Positions 9,358 through 20,700 of a stretch of 64,000 bases of DNA are shown piece after piece. Both the position numbers and the translations under genes were made by a program. The first letter of the stretch is position 1, and every line of letters begins with the position of its first letter. The DNA lies in assembly GCF_000027005.1 (NCBI RefSeq), contig NC_012966.1, forward strand, positions 1,550,001-1,614,000, given 5' to 3'. A model generated the notes under the pieces. It was not told the DNA's origin. It ran no database searches and saw only the letters and a list, made by a program, of their open reading frames with translations. The stretch is from Komagataella phaffii GS115 (lineage: Eukaryota; Ascomycota; Pichiomycetes; Pichiales; Pichiaceae).

Positions 9358-11235
9358 ATGTCTAACACTAAAGAAACAGGTTTGTTTGAAACCGGTTCAA
9401 CATCATCAGAAAACGAAAAGCAATCCATTTCAGACAATGAAATAGCAGAAAGCTTAGATCAGCAAAATATCTTGACACAGTACAGTGAAGAAGACGTTAT
9501 GTCTATGGGGAGAAACTATGCTATCAAACATGGTTTGGACCCCGATCTGTTTGCAAAAGGAGCTGCGATTGCTAGAAATCCCATAGGTTACAACAGAATG
9601 GAGTTCCTTTCTCAGGAAGAAAAGGAGATTTTATATCAGGAAGAGCACCAAAAGTGGAAACTTCCCAAGAAGCTTTATTATCTGATCATAATGGCTTCCA
9701 TGGGTGCATGTGTCCAGGGTATGGATGAGTCTGTCATCAATGGTGCAAATTTGACTTATCCTGCAGGTTTGGGAATTGGTAGCGACAGTGAAAGGGACTC
9801 TTGGCTGCAAGGTTTAGTAAACTCAGCACCGTACATATGCTGTGGTCTCATATCGTGTTGGATGACTGATGCCTGGAACGCTAGGCTGGGGCGAAAGTGG
9901 ACCATCTTTTGGACATGCTTCATCTCAGCTATTACCTGTTTCTGGCAAGGATTCTGTAATACATGGTACCATTTGTTTATCGCCCGTTTCATGCTAGGGT
10001 TCGGAATTGGACCAAAGTCTGCAACTATTCCTGTTTACGCAGCAGAATGTGTCCCTCATAAAATCAGGGGAGCACTGGTAATGATGTGGCAAATGTGGAC
10101 AGCTTTTGGGATCATGCTGGGCTACGTGTTCTCTCTGGCATTTCATAAAGTTCCTGACCATGGAATTGGAGGAGGTGGTTTAGCCTGGAGGTTGATGCTT
10201 GGTTCTGCCATGCTTCCAGCAATCGTGGTATGTCTCCAGGTTTGGTCCTGTCCAGAATCTCCAAGGTGGCTAATGGGTAAAGAAAGACATGCCGAAGCCT
10301 ACGAATCTTTAAAAGTTTTAAGAAACCATCCTGTTCAAGCCGCTAGAGATACCTTCTACCAAAATGTTTTATTGATGGAAGAAAACTCTTACACATCTAT
10401 GGGTTTCTTTGGCAAGTTGAAGGAAATGGTTGTCGTCAGAAGGAATAGAAATGGAGCCATGGGCGCTGGTATTGTCATGTTTATGCAGCAATTCTGCGGA
10501 ATAAACGTCATTGCCTACTATTCTTCGTCTATTTTCGTTGAATCAGGATTCACTGAAACGTCGGCGTTATTGGCCTCTTGGGGATTCGGTATGATCAACT
10601 GGCTTTTTGCGCTTCCAGCTGTTTTCACTATTGATCTTGCTGGTAGGAGGACGCTTCTTCTGATTACCTTTCCATTAATGTCAATGATGCTGCTTCTGGC
10701 AGGGTTCTCTTTCTGGATCCCTGAAGAAAATGAAAAAGCAAGAGTTGGTGTTGTTTCTCTTGGTATTTATCTATTCGCAGCCATCTACTCTTCTGGAGAA
10801 GGTCCGGTTCCTTTCACATACTCAGCTGAGTGTGCCCCGTTATATATCCGTGATGTTGTGATGTCATTTGCTACTGCAACTTGTTGGTTCTTCAACAGTG
10901 TCTTAGCACTCACTTGGCCTTCTTTGAAAAATGCTTTCAAGGTGCAAGGTGCATTTGGTTTCTATGCTGCATGGAATATAGTAGGATTCTTTCTGGTATT
11001 GATGTTCCTACCAGAGACAAAGGGTTTGACGCTAGAAGAACTAGATGACGTTTTCGATGTGCCTACATGGCAGCATGCTTCATATCAGTTGAAAAAGATG
11101 TGGATTAACATTCAGAGAAATATCATCAGGAAGGACGTCGAACCTATGCCCCCGTTGTACAAACATCACAGAATGGCTCTTACTAATGCTCAATGGGAAG
11201 AAAAACACGAAGTGGAACTTGTTGAAAACGTCTAG
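9358..11235 (+). CDS. MFS sugar/polyol:H+ symporter, possibly inositol type
   Basis: This is a 625-residue 12-helix transporter of the sugar porter family. It shows NARLGRKW in the loop after helix 2, PESPRWL near the centre, DLAGRRTLLL after the second half begins, and PETKGLTLEE at the end of the core. A long soluble N-terminal tail of about 100 residues and an 80-residue C-terminal tail extend the usual 500-550 length. The GIGPKSATIPVYAAECVPHKIRGALVMMWQ-like stretch is typical of a fungal subfamily often labelled myo-inositol or polyol transporters. Substrate cannot be read from sequence. It sits at the plasma membrane by inference. Upstream CRE-like sites, a palindrome and a TATA box point to regulated expression. 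Its stop lies 25 bases from that of the convergent thioesterase gene. Confidence 0.85.
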   Translation: MSNTKETGLFETGSTSSENEKQSISDNEIAESLDQQNILTQYSEEDVMSMGRNYAIKHGLDPDLFAKGAAIARNPIGYNRMEFLSQEEKEILYQEEHQKWKLPKKLYYLIIMASMGACVQGMDESVINGANLTYPAGLGIGSDSERDSWLQGLVNSAPYICCGLISCWMTDAWNARLGRKWTIFWTCFISAITCFWQGFCNTWYHLFIARFMLGFGIGPKSATIPVYAAECVPHKIRGALVMMWQMWTAFGIMLGYVFSLAFHKVPDHGIGGGGLAWRLMLGSAMLPAIVVCLQVWSCPESPRWLMGKERHAEAYESLKVLRNHPVQAARDTFYQNVLLMEENSYTSMGFFGKLKEMVVVRRNRNGAMGAGIVMFMQQFCGINVIAYYSSSIFVESGFTETSALLASWGFGMINWLFALPAVFTIDLAGRRTLLLITFPLMSMMLLLAGFSFWIPEENEKARVGVVSLGIYLFAAIYSSGEGPVPFTYSAECAPLYIRDVVMSFATATCWFFNSVLALTWPSLKNAFKVQGAFGFYAAWNIVGFFLVLMFLPETKGLTLEELDDVFDVPTWQHASYQLKKMWINIQRNIIRKDVEPMPPLYKHHRMALTNAQWEEKHEVELVENV

Positions 11236-11260
11236 TTTGTTGTCAACTATCGTAATTTCA

Positions 11261-11977
11261 TTAAACTGTATCAAATACTTTAAGCCAAGATAAATACTTA
11301 AACCACTTTGGTTCCACTAGGACACATTGCGCAGTAGCAATTTTCGTAGACTCCTCTTGCCTGTCGTTATAAGATAGCGTTTCAATATTTCCCTTGATTA
11401 TGCATTTTCTTCCCTTCGCTTCCATAAGCTGGCCCTTTAGAATCACTGTGGATCCAGGATCCACTTTGTTCTCAAAATTGATTGTCAGTTGGGCCGTCAC
11501 ACCCTTACCACTAGGCAATTTCTTGAATCCACATAGACACAACTGTTCATCTAAAAGAGTAGCAATCAGACCGTTGTGTATCTTATTGTCGCTTCCAACT
11601 AGGTCGCTTCCCAATTGGTAGAAAACACGAATTCTACCACCTTCTTCATCTAAAAACACAATTGGGTCTATCTCTAAATGTCTCTCTCCAGCCATAATCC
11701 CCTGGCTCACATGATTTTTCAACATTTGTTCGGGTAAAATTTCACTATGTGTGATTAACTTGTAACCTTCATCCTGAGCGTACGTCTGAAATGCTTTGCT
11801 TTGCCTTATACTTTGGATTACAACATCGTTATTGAATCTCTTCCCATACTTGAAAAGATTCTTTTGTCTTTCTACGTCAAACATTGTGAACGAAGTGGGC
11901 CATGGCCTCACCATTGTTACATATCCTCCTGCAAAGAAGGTACCGGCGAGTAGAATTCTGGAAGCAGCTTTAAACAT
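11261..11977 (-). CDS. Mitochondrial thioesterase-like hot-dog protein (Fmp10-like)
   Basis: This is a 238-residue protein with a basic, hydrophobic N-terminus (MFKAASRILLAGTFFAGGYV) that reads as a mitochondrial targeting and membrane-anchor segment. The C-terminal half has the hot-dog thioesterase pattern: LVGSDNKIHNGLIATLLDEQL followed by VTAQLTINFENKVDPGSTVILKG, typical of the acyl-CoA thioesterase superfamily. S. cerevisiae Fmp10 (YER182W), a mitochondrial protein of unknown function, is the nearest family I recall. An acyl-thioester hydrolase activity is inferred from the fold, and the substrate is unknown. The ATG at 11977 is the first in frame. It converges with the MFS transporter, 25 bases apart. 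Confidence 0.7.
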   Translation of the reverse strand: MFKAASRILLAGTFFAGGYVTMVRPWPTSFTMFDVERQKNLFKYGKRFNNDVVIQSIRQSKAFQTYAQDEGYKLITHSEILPEQMLKNHVSQGIMAGERHLEIDPIVFLDEEGGRIRVFYQLGSDLVGSDNKIHNGLIATLLDEQLCLCGFKKLPSGKGVTAQLTINFENKVDPGSTVILKGQLMEAKGRKCIIKGNIETLSYNDRQEESTKIATAQCVLVEPKWFKYLSWLKVFDTV

Positions 11978-12148
11978 TTGATTTATTAAGATGAGGGGGT
12001 GGAGAGGACATGGTGAAATCCTGGTCTAAAAGAGTTCGCGCGGTGCAAGACAGAACTTGAGTACGTCGCTTCTAGTCCCTTAGGTAAAAGAACTACGCAA
12101 CGAAATGCGATACAAAAGATTTGTAACTGTATACAGGAGGCAATGAAA

Positions 12149-13540
12149 TTAAATTTTGAGCCCTCTTTTGAGCCCGTATAATATGGCTACAGAAGCAGAT
12201 AAAATTGTAACCCCACCGAATATGGAAACTAAACGATGTTGATTAGCTTCAATTTCCAGGGCCTCGTGGTATGGTATATCGTCTCTAAAAGATACCATGG
12301 TGTATAAAGGCAGCCAGTGATCACCTAGTAGTTTGTGTAAAAAACCGTCCGTTGCTTTCCGCAGTTTATACAAGTTTGATGTAACTTTGGCAGACATTTC
12401 ATGGTAGTTAGCCAAGGCTAAACTCAGAATAGCTAACAAATCCTTGTGCCTAGTTTCAGTGAATGCCTCAAACGCGTCTTCAGAGACATGTTTGTATTTT
12501 TTGAGAAGCTCAGTTAAAACACGAACGTCTTCGAATCCGCAATTCATACCTTGACCATAAAACGGCACCATAGAATGCGCAGCATCCCCAATGATTATAC
12601 ACTTTCCCTTAAAATGATAAGGAGAACATGTGACCTGTAATAGAGATCCCTTAGGATTATTTTGAAAGGCACGCACTAGGCTTTTTTCACCAATAAGGTT
12701 CACTGCGTCAGGGAACTGGTCAGAGAAAAAAGATGAAATTTGCTCCTCGGTTCTCAGAGACTCTGTTAGCTTCCAGGGACCAAAAAAAGTGGACGTAAAC
12801 GATCCATCAGTGTTGGGTAACGCAATTAACATGAAATCTACTCTGGGCCAGATGTGTAGATGGTTGGGAGAAATGGAAAACTTGTTGCTTGGATCATCGG
12901 ATGGCGGAATGTATAACTCAACGTAACACTTGTCTATATATTGTGAAGAATAGTCCATCCTTACTTTCTTACCCAAAAAGGCCCTCGTAATAGAATGAGC
13001 TCCGTCAGCCCCTATCACCATGTCAAACTTCAAATGAACATCGTCGTTGGAGTTTTTGCGCCTGAAAGTAAGTTCAACCGGAGAATGTTCATCGTTGTCG
13101 TTACCAAAATCCATATTAACTAACTTGTGCTCAAACTTTGTCTGGATAGAGCCTTCATTTTTTGCTTCATCAAACAGTTCAATTTCGTGCAATAAGTTCT
13201 CGTTCAACACTCCCCTATCAATAGAGTAGATAGCATCACCGTAAAGCCCATATAACTGCTCTGCTTGGTTTCCTTTCAAATCGTGAATCATGCGGCCTTT
13301 CATTGGAAGAACATCTGCTAAAACTCGCTCAGCCATCTGAGGATCAATCATTCTCAGGGTTCTGATACCTCGATTACTAACTGCTAAATTAATAGATCTC
13401 AAGTTCTTATCCTCAGTATCTGCTAGCCTAGGATCCGCACGGAGCTCAAAAATCGTCACATTATATCCTTCATGTGCTAGTGATAATCCTGCAACTGCTC
13501 CTACGAGCCCAGCTCCAATAACTGCTACGTTTCCTTTCAT
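12149..13540 (-). CDS. BNA4: Kynurenine 3-monooxygenase
   Basis: This 463-residue FAD monooxygenase hydroxylates kynurenine to 3-hydroxykynurenine with NADPH and O2 in de novo NAD synthesis from tryptophan, on the mitochondrial outer membrane. The N-terminal Rossmann motif is VIGAGLVGAVAGLSLAHEGY (about residues 6-25), followed by the acidic ribose-binding FELRAD. The second FAD motif GDAAHSMVPFYGQGMNCGFED lies near residues 315-335 and is highly characteristic of the enzyme. A C-terminal hydrophobic segment (LVSIFGGVTILSASVAILYGL) matches the membrane anchor of the family. Length is typical (about 460). The ATG at 13540 places the FAD motif directly at the N-terminus as in homologues. Downstream lies the thioesterase-like gene on the same strand. 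Confidence 0.93.
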   Translation of the reverse strand: MKGNVAVIGAGLVGAVAGLSLAHEGYNVTIFELRADPRLADTEDKNLRSINLAVSNRGIRTLRMIDPQMAERVLADVLPMKGRMIHDLKGNQAEQLYGLYGDAIYSIDRGVLNENLLHEIELFDEAKNEGSIQTKFEHKLVNMDFGNDNDEHSPVELTFRRKNSNDDVHLKFDMVIGADGAHSITRAFLGKKVRMDYSSQYIDKCYVELYIPPSDDPSNKFSISPNHLHIWPRVDFMLIALPNTDGSFTSTFFGPWKLTESLRTEEQISSFFSDQFPDAVNLIGEKSLVRAFQNNPKGSLLQVTCSPYHFKGKCIIIGDAAHSMVPFYGQGMNCGFEDVRVLTELLKKYKHVSEDAFEAFTETRHKDLLAILSLALANYHEMSAKVTSNLYKLRKATDGFLHKLLGDHWLPLYTMVSFRDDIPYHEALEIEANQHRLVSIFGGVTILSASVAILYGLKRGLKI

Positions 13541-13688
13541 TAATAGTCAAAAGAGTAGAGGAAAGTTACATGATGTGACTCTAGAATTATTCTTTCTCGA
13601 ATAGAGGGAAATGATAAAAACGATTAGATGTTGGATGTAAGATGATGGTTTTGGCGTGTCAGCCAAGTTACTTTATATTACTTCTATT

Positions 13689-16600
13689 TTACTTCAAAAC
13701 AACTTCAACCACCAAATCGCCTCCAAGGGCTACTATTTCATTAAGCGCACTTTCTTTGTTAAAGGTCACATGCTCTGTTTCCTCCACAGGTTTACAGTTG
13801 TAAGCCGATGACACTTTGAACTTCCTCTTTGCAACTGTGGAAGGGTTGAATAATCCAGTCACGACATTCGATCCCTTTTTATTTAAACTGGTAAATCTCT
13901 TGGTAGAAAAGATTATTTGACCCTTGAATTTGTCATTCAACTCATCCACATACCATTGGATAGGATCCATCTTAGAGGTAATATCATCAGGATAAGAAGT
14001 TCTTCCGTTAACCACATTGGCAAAAACCTTGGCCTCTGCAATTCCACTAGAGGATACTAGATCTTCTGTCTGGACCTTAATCACAAAGTCATAGTCTGCC
14101 AAGGCAGGAGTAAACAGTAGCTTGATGCTTTTATGATTCAGTTCACCTTTCATTACCAAATTAGTGGCTACTTTTGCCAAGCTCGTCAATCTGGTTGCTA
14201 CAGGTAAGCTGATATCATTGGTCCATAATATACCGGAATTGTCATCCTTTGAACCAACAAAAAACTGCATTTTCATGGCTGTGGGGTCCGTTTTACGTTG
14301 CTTGTCAAAATTTGTGTTGATGAGCTGATATGTTTGAACGTCTAAATTGTCTTTCAATTTGTCAATATAACTTGTGCCATTCTCGGTAGTAGGGTTTAAG
14401 CTTGAGTCGTCTACTGGTTTTGACAAATCTAAGATCAGTGGTTCTTCTTTCCAATTCCATTGACTCAAAAACTGTAGAATTCTAAGAAACCCTGATTCGA
14501 CACTACTTGGAACTGAATAAGGAGCTGGGTCCACGAATACTTTTATGGCCAGAAGTTCAACGAACTCTTGAGGAAAATGAACTGACAACAGCTGCGAGTC
14601 CATCCACCTCTTGAATAATCGAACTGTGGGTGAGAAAAAAGGGAAATGGAAAGCAAGTGTGTTCATTGTTCTGTGGTGTTTCATGGATCCAATATATTTC
14701 TGAGTAAATCGGAGGTAAGTATCTCTAAGGATGGGTCTTTGTCTGTGGTCTGCATTCTCGATAGCTCTCAAATATAAGATTTCGTCATGTTCTGTCAATA
14801 CTCGTATTCTAAAGCCGTATCCTTGTGGTGTTAAAATGTTTAGGAGGGTTACTGCGTAGTTTAAAGGAACCGACTCATCCTTAGTTATGAAACCTTGATA
14901 ATTTGTTTCACCTTGCAAAACCTCCAAAGTTCGAATCAAGAAAGAACTCTTAGTTTTTTCTAGAGAAATCAATTCATCTGGCCACTTAGTAGAGGATTCA
15001 AATTGTACTATCACCTCATTGAAAAAATCTGGATTGGAAACAGCAAATGGAACAGGCTGGAGTAACGAAGTCGCACGCAAGCTTGGCGAGGCAGGATTAA
15101 CTGATTTGATTCTTAATGGCAATTCCAAACTGTACAAAATCTTGCATAATTCATCAAAGGAATTGTTCAAATTTTGAAATGCTGCAGTTGAGATTATTGA
15201 TTGCTTTGTAGATGCTGGCAGGGAAGGCAATGGCACATAACTCTGAAACTCGGAGATATTGCTGACTAAGTGGCTTGAAATGCTTGTCTCGGTATTAGAT
15301 GACAGATGTAAATCGAAAAGAAATTTTATGATCGACAGGACTACAGGCTCTGACGATGAGCTTGCCCATATGCAACAATTTTGAATGGTACCATCTTTAA
15401 ATCTTCGCAAAGAGGCCTTCGACTGCCAAAACTGTCTGAACTTCGCTCCATTGACCTCGTCTTCGTTGTCCGGGCCTTTAGTAACCAATCTCTCGCATTC
15501 CAGTGGATTCAACAAGAGTCCAATGACTATGTTTCTACCCTCGGAAGGTCCTCCGGCCTTACGTTTATGAATTGAGAATGTCGTTATCAAGTTTTCTATC
15601 CAAATGGAGATATCCGTAACACGGTCCATTAATCCTCTTTTCAAAATGGCGTATATCTTACTCTTTATGAAATTCTCAAATGAAATAAATGAGATCTTCT
15701 CCAGAGGACCAAAATTTTTCTCATGATCCAATTCTGCCAATGGTATTTTGATCGTTAAATCGTAAGTTAAGCTGGGTGTTCTGCATTGTTGCAAAAAGAC
15801 GGAGTCAAATCTATCATACACTAAATCATTCAAGGCCACAAGGGTCTGCTGTGCATGTCTTCGTAAAGTCTCATATGACCATTTAGTGGTTTTCCATAAG
15901 ATATTTATTTTTGTGTTCTTATCGAAAATTGTGGGAACATGGAACCCATCAGGCTTGTATTTAGATGACGTCTCTCCAATAGCAGAAGTAAAAGAAAGAT
16001 AACCTTCGTCCATAAGATCTTGGGTCGCTAAATACTTGATCGTTCCCTTGAAAAGCTGGTAGCTTGAAAATCCATGTAACAAAATCTTGTTACTAGTGAG
16101 TCCACCTCCTTGTAATAATGCAGTCATCAGTATGGCGAACTCAAAATGACCAAATCCACCTTCATTGAAATGTGACGAAAAGCCTCTTTGTCGTAACCAT
16201 AGTTTTCCAAGTACACAAGCATCCCTAAAGCTCTCTGTGGTTTTCTTTGCTGTATACAACAGCTTTAAGTAGTGCGAATATGTTGTAGAAGACAAAAGAG
16301 AAGAATTGTACAATGGAGTTGGGGTGAGTTGTATACTGTCGTGATCGCCATACATTTTCGATCCTTGATCTGTTGGAGACTGAACTTTTATGCAATTCTT
16401 ATCTGGAAGTAGTTTCTTTCCTTCAAAGAGACCCAGTTCAAATCCTACGATAATTCGGATGGAGAACTTGGTTTTCTCAAAAACCAGATGTTCAGGATTA
16501 GGTTGGTCTGGAGTGATGCTTTCAACGCGTATAGCTGGACATAGTTTATCACCATTAACATATTCATATGATATCTTAATGGGGAGGTAGTGCTCTTGGG

Positions 16601-17258
16601 ATAGTGTTACAAGTTGGTCAGCCAGGTAGCCAATATAAAAGGCTCTCTTGTGAAATGCACGATAATTTACATAGTCCTTTGAATGAAACAATTTTGATGG
16701 CATAGTAATTGACATATCAATGACACTGCCTTCTGGTTGTCGAATGGCAGTTTTCAGACCAAAAGATCCAATCAAAGACACATCAGAGGGTTGCAGGAAT
16801 GAAAACTTATAGTTAGGATGAAATGGTTTAGGATCGGGGAAAGGCACGGCCACCTTATTGCTAGAAACGTGAAAATAAGATTCAACATCTTTCAGCGTCA
16901 AGTTTTCCACTTCTGGGACCTGCTGAATGATATGGTGTAACCTGTGTAATACTTTTTCTATCACTTTGATGTGAGAGTCTTTGATTTTTAAGTTCTTCAC
17001 CAATTCATCAATCTGTAATTTGAAAATGTTAGACTTGAATAACTCGGCTGTCTCCCTTGCTATCTGAATATCCTGAGCCGAAAGGTTCGCCACAGTGGAC
17101 TTCTTCTGCCGGGGTTCACTCGTAGGTTGGTCCGCATCATCTTCATAATGAACCATCTGTTGAGCAATCTCTGCTGTCTGAGCAGAAGCTGACTCATTAT
17201 CCGCATCGGAAATGTGTGATTCCCCATTGGATAACTCATCTATTCTTCTTTTACTCAT
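13689..17258 (-). CDS. UTP22: U3 snoRNP protein Utp22 (Nrap family)
   Basis: This 1189-residue protein belongs to the Nrap/NOL6 family. Utp22 is an SSU processome subunit (UTP-C, with Rrp7 and CK2) needed for 18S rRNA maturation in the nucleolus. Length is close to the 1237 residues of the S. cerevisiae protein. Nrap hallmarks include the early VENLTLKDVESYFHVSSNKV and VPFPDPKPFHPNYKFSFLQPSDVSLIGSFGLKT regions, ACVLGKLWLRQRGFSSHFNEGGFGHFEFAILM (a degenerate nucleotidyltransferase and PAP/OAS1-like core), and VRLFKRWMDSQLLSVHFPQEFVELLAIKVF. The acidic N-terminal 70 residues are low complexity. An RRPE-like element lies about 60 bases upstream of the start, as in ribosome-biogenesis genes. It is head to head with the Snq2-type transporter. 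Confidence 0.93.
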   Translation of the reverse strand: MSKRRIDELSNGESHISDADNESASAQTAEIAQQMVHYEDDADQPTSEPRQKKSTVANLSAQDIQIARETAELFKSNIFKLQIDELVKNLKIKDSHIKVIEKVLHRLHHIIQQVPEVENLTLKDVESYFHVSSNKVAVPFPDPKPFHPNYKFSFLQPSDVSLIGSFGLKTAIRQPEGSVIDMSITMPSKLFHSKDYVNYRAFHKRAFYIGYLADQLVTLSQEHYLPIKISYEYVNGDKLCPAIRVESITPDQPNPEHLVFEKTKFSIRIIVGFELGLFEGKKLLPDKNCIKVQSPTDQGSKMYGDHDSIQLTPTPLYNSSLLSSTTYSHYLKLLYTAKKTTESFRDACVLGKLWLRQRGFSSHFNEGGFGHFEFAILMTALLQGGGLTSNKILLHGFSSYQLFKGTIKYLATQDLMDEGYLSFTSAIGETSSKYKPDGFHVPTIFDKNTKINILWKTTKWSYETLRRHAQQTLVALNDLVYDRFDSVFLQQCRTPSLTYDLTIKIPLAELDHEKNFGPLEKISFISFENFIKSKIYAILKRGLMDRVTDISIWIENLITTFSIHKRKAGGPSEGRNIVIGLLLNPLECERLVTKGPDNEDEVNGAKFRQFWQSKASLRRFKDGTIQNCCIWASSSSEPVVLSIIKFLFDLHLSSNTETSISSHLVSNISEFQSYVPLPSLPASTKQSIISTAAFQNLNNSFDELCKILYSLELPLRIKSVNPASPSLRATSLLQPVPFAVSNPDFFNEVIVQFESSTKWPDELISLEKTKSSFLIRTLEVLQGETNYQGFITKDESVPLNYAVTLLNILTPQGYGFRIRVLTEHDEILYLRAIENADHRQRPILRDTYLRFTQKYIGSMKHHRTMNTLAFHFPFFSPTVRLFKRWMDSQLLSVHFPQEFVELLAIKVFVDPAPYSVPSSVESGFLRILQFLSQWNWKEEPLILDLSKPVDDSSLNPTTENGTSYIDKLKDNLDVQTYQLINTNFDKQRKTDPTAMKMQFFVGSKDDNSGILWTNDISLPVATRLTSLAKVATNLVMKGELNHKSIKLLFTPALADYDFVIKVQTEDLVSSSGIAEAKVFANVVNGRTSYPDDITSKMDPIQWYVDELNDKFKGQIIFSTKRFTSLNKKGSNVVTGLFNPSTVAKRKFKVSSAYNCKPVEETEHVTFNKESALNEIVALGGDLVVEVVLK

Positions 17259-17316
17259 GATTTAGCTGTGACTAGGTTGTTAGTACCTCTCTCACCCTTC
17301 CTAAAGGAAAAAAAAG

Positions 17317-17330
17317 TTTTGAAATTTTTT
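17317..17330 (-). promoter_or_regulatory. RRPE-like element upstream of UTP22
   Basis: TTTTGAAATTTTTT lies 59-72 bases upstream of the UTP22 start and closely resembles the ribosomal RNA processing element (TGAAAATTTTT). In S. cerevisiae this element is bound by Stb3 and marks ribosome-biogenesis promoters. The match is one base short of consensus, and A/T-rich runs occur by chance. Confidence 0.4.
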
Positions 17331-17649
17331 GCGTGGTACAGACAAGTTTATTAGTACAGAAACATACACAGTGATCAGCGTACATTGTGGTCTTAAATGA
17401 AAGATAGGAGAGAAAACCCGTTATGTAAGCATTTCGAGGGTCCTTTTATTCCGGCCGCTGTTTTACTTATCTCCTAACATAAGATCGGTTTATTTTTACC
17501 CTATGCCGATATCTTTGGAGATCTGAAGACTGATCTCGGCTGAATAAGAAGGTTATTGATACCGACAGATTACCCAAACTTGACCGAATAAAGTTACCAC
17601 AGAGTAAATTTTACCATAATCACTCATATTCATGGAAAGTGCAGGAAAA

Positions 17650-17657
17650 TATAAAAG
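17650..17657 (+). promoter_or_regulatory. TATA box of the PDR transporter gene
   Basis: TATAAAAG lies 58 bases before the ATG at 17715. No canonical PDRE (TCCGCGGA type) or Yap1 site was found in the 456-base interval, so the regulator is unclear. Confidence 0.6.
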
Positions 17658-17714
17658 AGAGTGGAGCTGCCCTCTGTAAGACACTCTTGCAAATTATCTG
17701 AAACTTGCATCAAT

Positions 17715-20700
17715 ATGTCTTCGACTTCTTCGTCAATTAATGACAAAGACAAGGAGAGCTCCAATATTGACTCTCCGAAAGATACGGTGCCATATGAGCC
17801 CACTAGATTTGTAGGAGATTTGGAAAATCAGAATGAAGATGACATCTACTCTGAACAGTTGTCCCGGATTTTGACACAGAGCGAAGCTGTTCAGAAAATT
17901 CAGTCTTTGGCTAGAACAATGAGTCGAATGACCAAGAAAGAGCTTGCAGCCTTTGAGGTCAACCAGGATGATTTTGATTTGAAGATCCTCCTGCATTATT
18001 TAAGAGCTAAAAGTGAAGAGCAAGGAATTGAGTCTTGCTCAGCCGGTGTGGCTTTCAAGAACTTAACAGCTACTGGAATTGATGTGTCCGCAGCCTATGG
18101 ACCTACTGTGGATGAAATGTTGCGTAACTTTTTTATGTGGCCCATTAGATTTGCAAAACGAGAACATGTCAAGACTAGACAAATTATCCGTAACTTTACC
18201 GGATCTATCGAAGCTGGTGAGTTGTGCTTGGTCCTAGGTAGACCTGGTGCTGGATGTTCCACTCTTCTAAAATGCTGTACCGGAAACACTTCAGAGTTGT
18301 TATCTGTTGAGGGAGAATTCTCCTACGATGGTCTCGACCAAGCCGAAATGATGAAGGACTACAAAGGTTACGTCATCTATAATCCCGAGCTGGATACACA
18401 TTTTCCTCATATAACGGTGAAACAAACAATTGATTTTGCTTTGAAAATGAAGACTCCAGCCAAACGAGTTGACGGTATTCCTAGAAAGAAATACATCGAC
18501 ACTATGAGAGACTTGTGGTGTACTGTTTTTGGTTTGAGACATACTTATGGTACTAAGGTTGGTAATGATTTCATTAGAGGTGTTTCAGGAGGTGAGCGTA
18601 AGAGAGTGTCAATTGTTGAAGCACTCGCTACCGGAGCATCTGTGTATGCATGGGATAATGCTACCAGAGGTTTGGATGCTTCCACAGCTTTAGAGTTTAC
18701 GCAAGCTATTAGAACCTCAACTAACCTTTTGAACGCTTCTGGTATGGTAGCTATCTACCAAGCTGGTGAAAATATTTATGAGCTGTTCGACAAAGTCTGT
18801 GTTTTGTACAATGGTAAGCAGGTTTATTTCGGTCCAGCTGAAAAGGCAAGGAAATACTTTGAGGACATGGGATGGTACAAGCCACCAAGAATGACTACTC
18901 CGGAATTTTTGACTGCTGTTACTGATCCAAGTGGTCGTTTTATCAGAGAAGGGTTCAAAAACAAGGTTCCTGAAAATTCGGAAGATTTCGAACAATATTG
19001 GCTTAATTCCCCAGAGTATCAAGAATGTTTACGGAGTCATGATCAATATATTCAAGACCACAACCCTGAAGAGACGAGGCAACGTTTGGCCACCGCCAAG
19101 TCTCAAACTAGGCAAAAAGCTGTAAGAAGTAAGTCCAGATTTGTTGCCTCTTATCCCAACCAAATTGCTTATTGTGTTACGAGAGGTTTTCAAAGAACTA
19201 AAGGTGAGATAGCGTATACGCTGGTTTATCTCTCATCATTTCTGACCAAGGGATTCATTGTCGGTTCCATGTATTGGAACATTCCAAAAGACACCAGTGG
19301 ATTGTTCTCAAGAAGTGGTATCTTATTTTACTGTTTGCTTTTCTGTGCTGTTACCTCTCTTTCGGAGATCTCTCACACGTACACTAACCGTCCTATCATT
19401 TTGAAACAGAAGAGTTATTCTCTGTATCACCAGTCTGCCGAGTCATTACAGGAAATTATCACTGAGCTACCTACAAAGCTTGTGGCTGTCATCATTCTTG
19501 CGCTGACCACTTACTTCATGCCTGGGTTGCGATTGTCTGACGGAGGATCCGCTTTCTGGATGTACTTACTGTTTTTACTTTTGATTCAGCAGTGTATGTC
19601 ATTCATGTTTAAGCTGATTGCCACTCTTACAAGAGACGCGGGAACTGCTCATGCTTGTGGAGGTTTATTGGCTTTAATGATGTGTGTTTACACAGGATTT
19701 ATTATTCCTTTGCCTTATATGCACCATTGGATCAAATGGTTCAACTGGATTAACCCTATGAGATATTGTTATGAATCTTTGTTGGCTACAGAGCTTCACA
19801 GCAGAGAAATGAAATGTAGTGAGTACATTCCCAATGGTCCAGACTACGAAGGTATTAGTATGGAGAATAGTGCATGTACAACTACAGCTTATAACCACAC
19901 TACTGGTCTTGTCTCTGGTAATGCCTTCCTGACTGCTACATATAATTACCGATACAGTCACGTTTGGAGAAACTTTGGTATAAACATTGCTTGGACTGCA
20001 GGTTTCATCATTATTAACACAATTCTATCTGAGTTTGTGAAGAATGTCGAAGGTGGCGGTGATATGCTTTTGTACAAAAGGGGACACATGCCCAAGGAAG
20101 GTATTGAAGCCGTTGATGGTAAAGTCGCCAGTAAGCAAGAAATGATGGAAGCACTGAATGGACCTGATGTCGATTTGAAGAAAGTTATCGCAGAAAGAGA
20201 TGTCTTCACTTGGCAACATCTGGACTATGTCATTCCTTATGGTGGAGCAACAAGGCAACTACTTAATGACGTCCAGGGATACGTCAAGCCAGGTACAATG
20301 ACTGCTTTGATGGGAGAATCTGGTGCAGGTAAGACAACTCTTTTGAATACTCTATCGCAAAGAATTAACTTTGGTACCATTACGGGAGACATTTTCGTAA
20401 ATGGCAGACCTCTAGATTCCTCCTTCAAAAGAAGAACTGGATTCGTTCAACAATCTGACTTGCATTTAGCTGAGTATTCAGTACGAGAATCTTTGAGATT
20501 CGCAGTCAATCTGAGACAATCTGAAAAGGTTCCCCAAGCCGAAAAGTATGAATATGTTGAAAAGATCATCAACTTGTTGGGCATGCAGAATTATGCTGAA
20601 GCTATCATCGGCAAAATCGGACGTGGTCTGAATGTTGAGCAACGTAAGAAGTTGTCCATCGCTGTTGAACTGGTCGCCAAGCCTTCTTTATTATTGTTCT

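Noticed and set aside
17661..17714. 18-codon N-terminal extension of the PDR transporter
   Set aside because: It begins with GTG, follows the TATA box by only a few bases, and the first ATG at 17715 gives a Snq2-like start.
18236..18262. Cys instead of Lys in the first Walker A of the PDR transporter as a disabling mutation
   Set aside because: This degenerate site is normal in PDR-type pumps.
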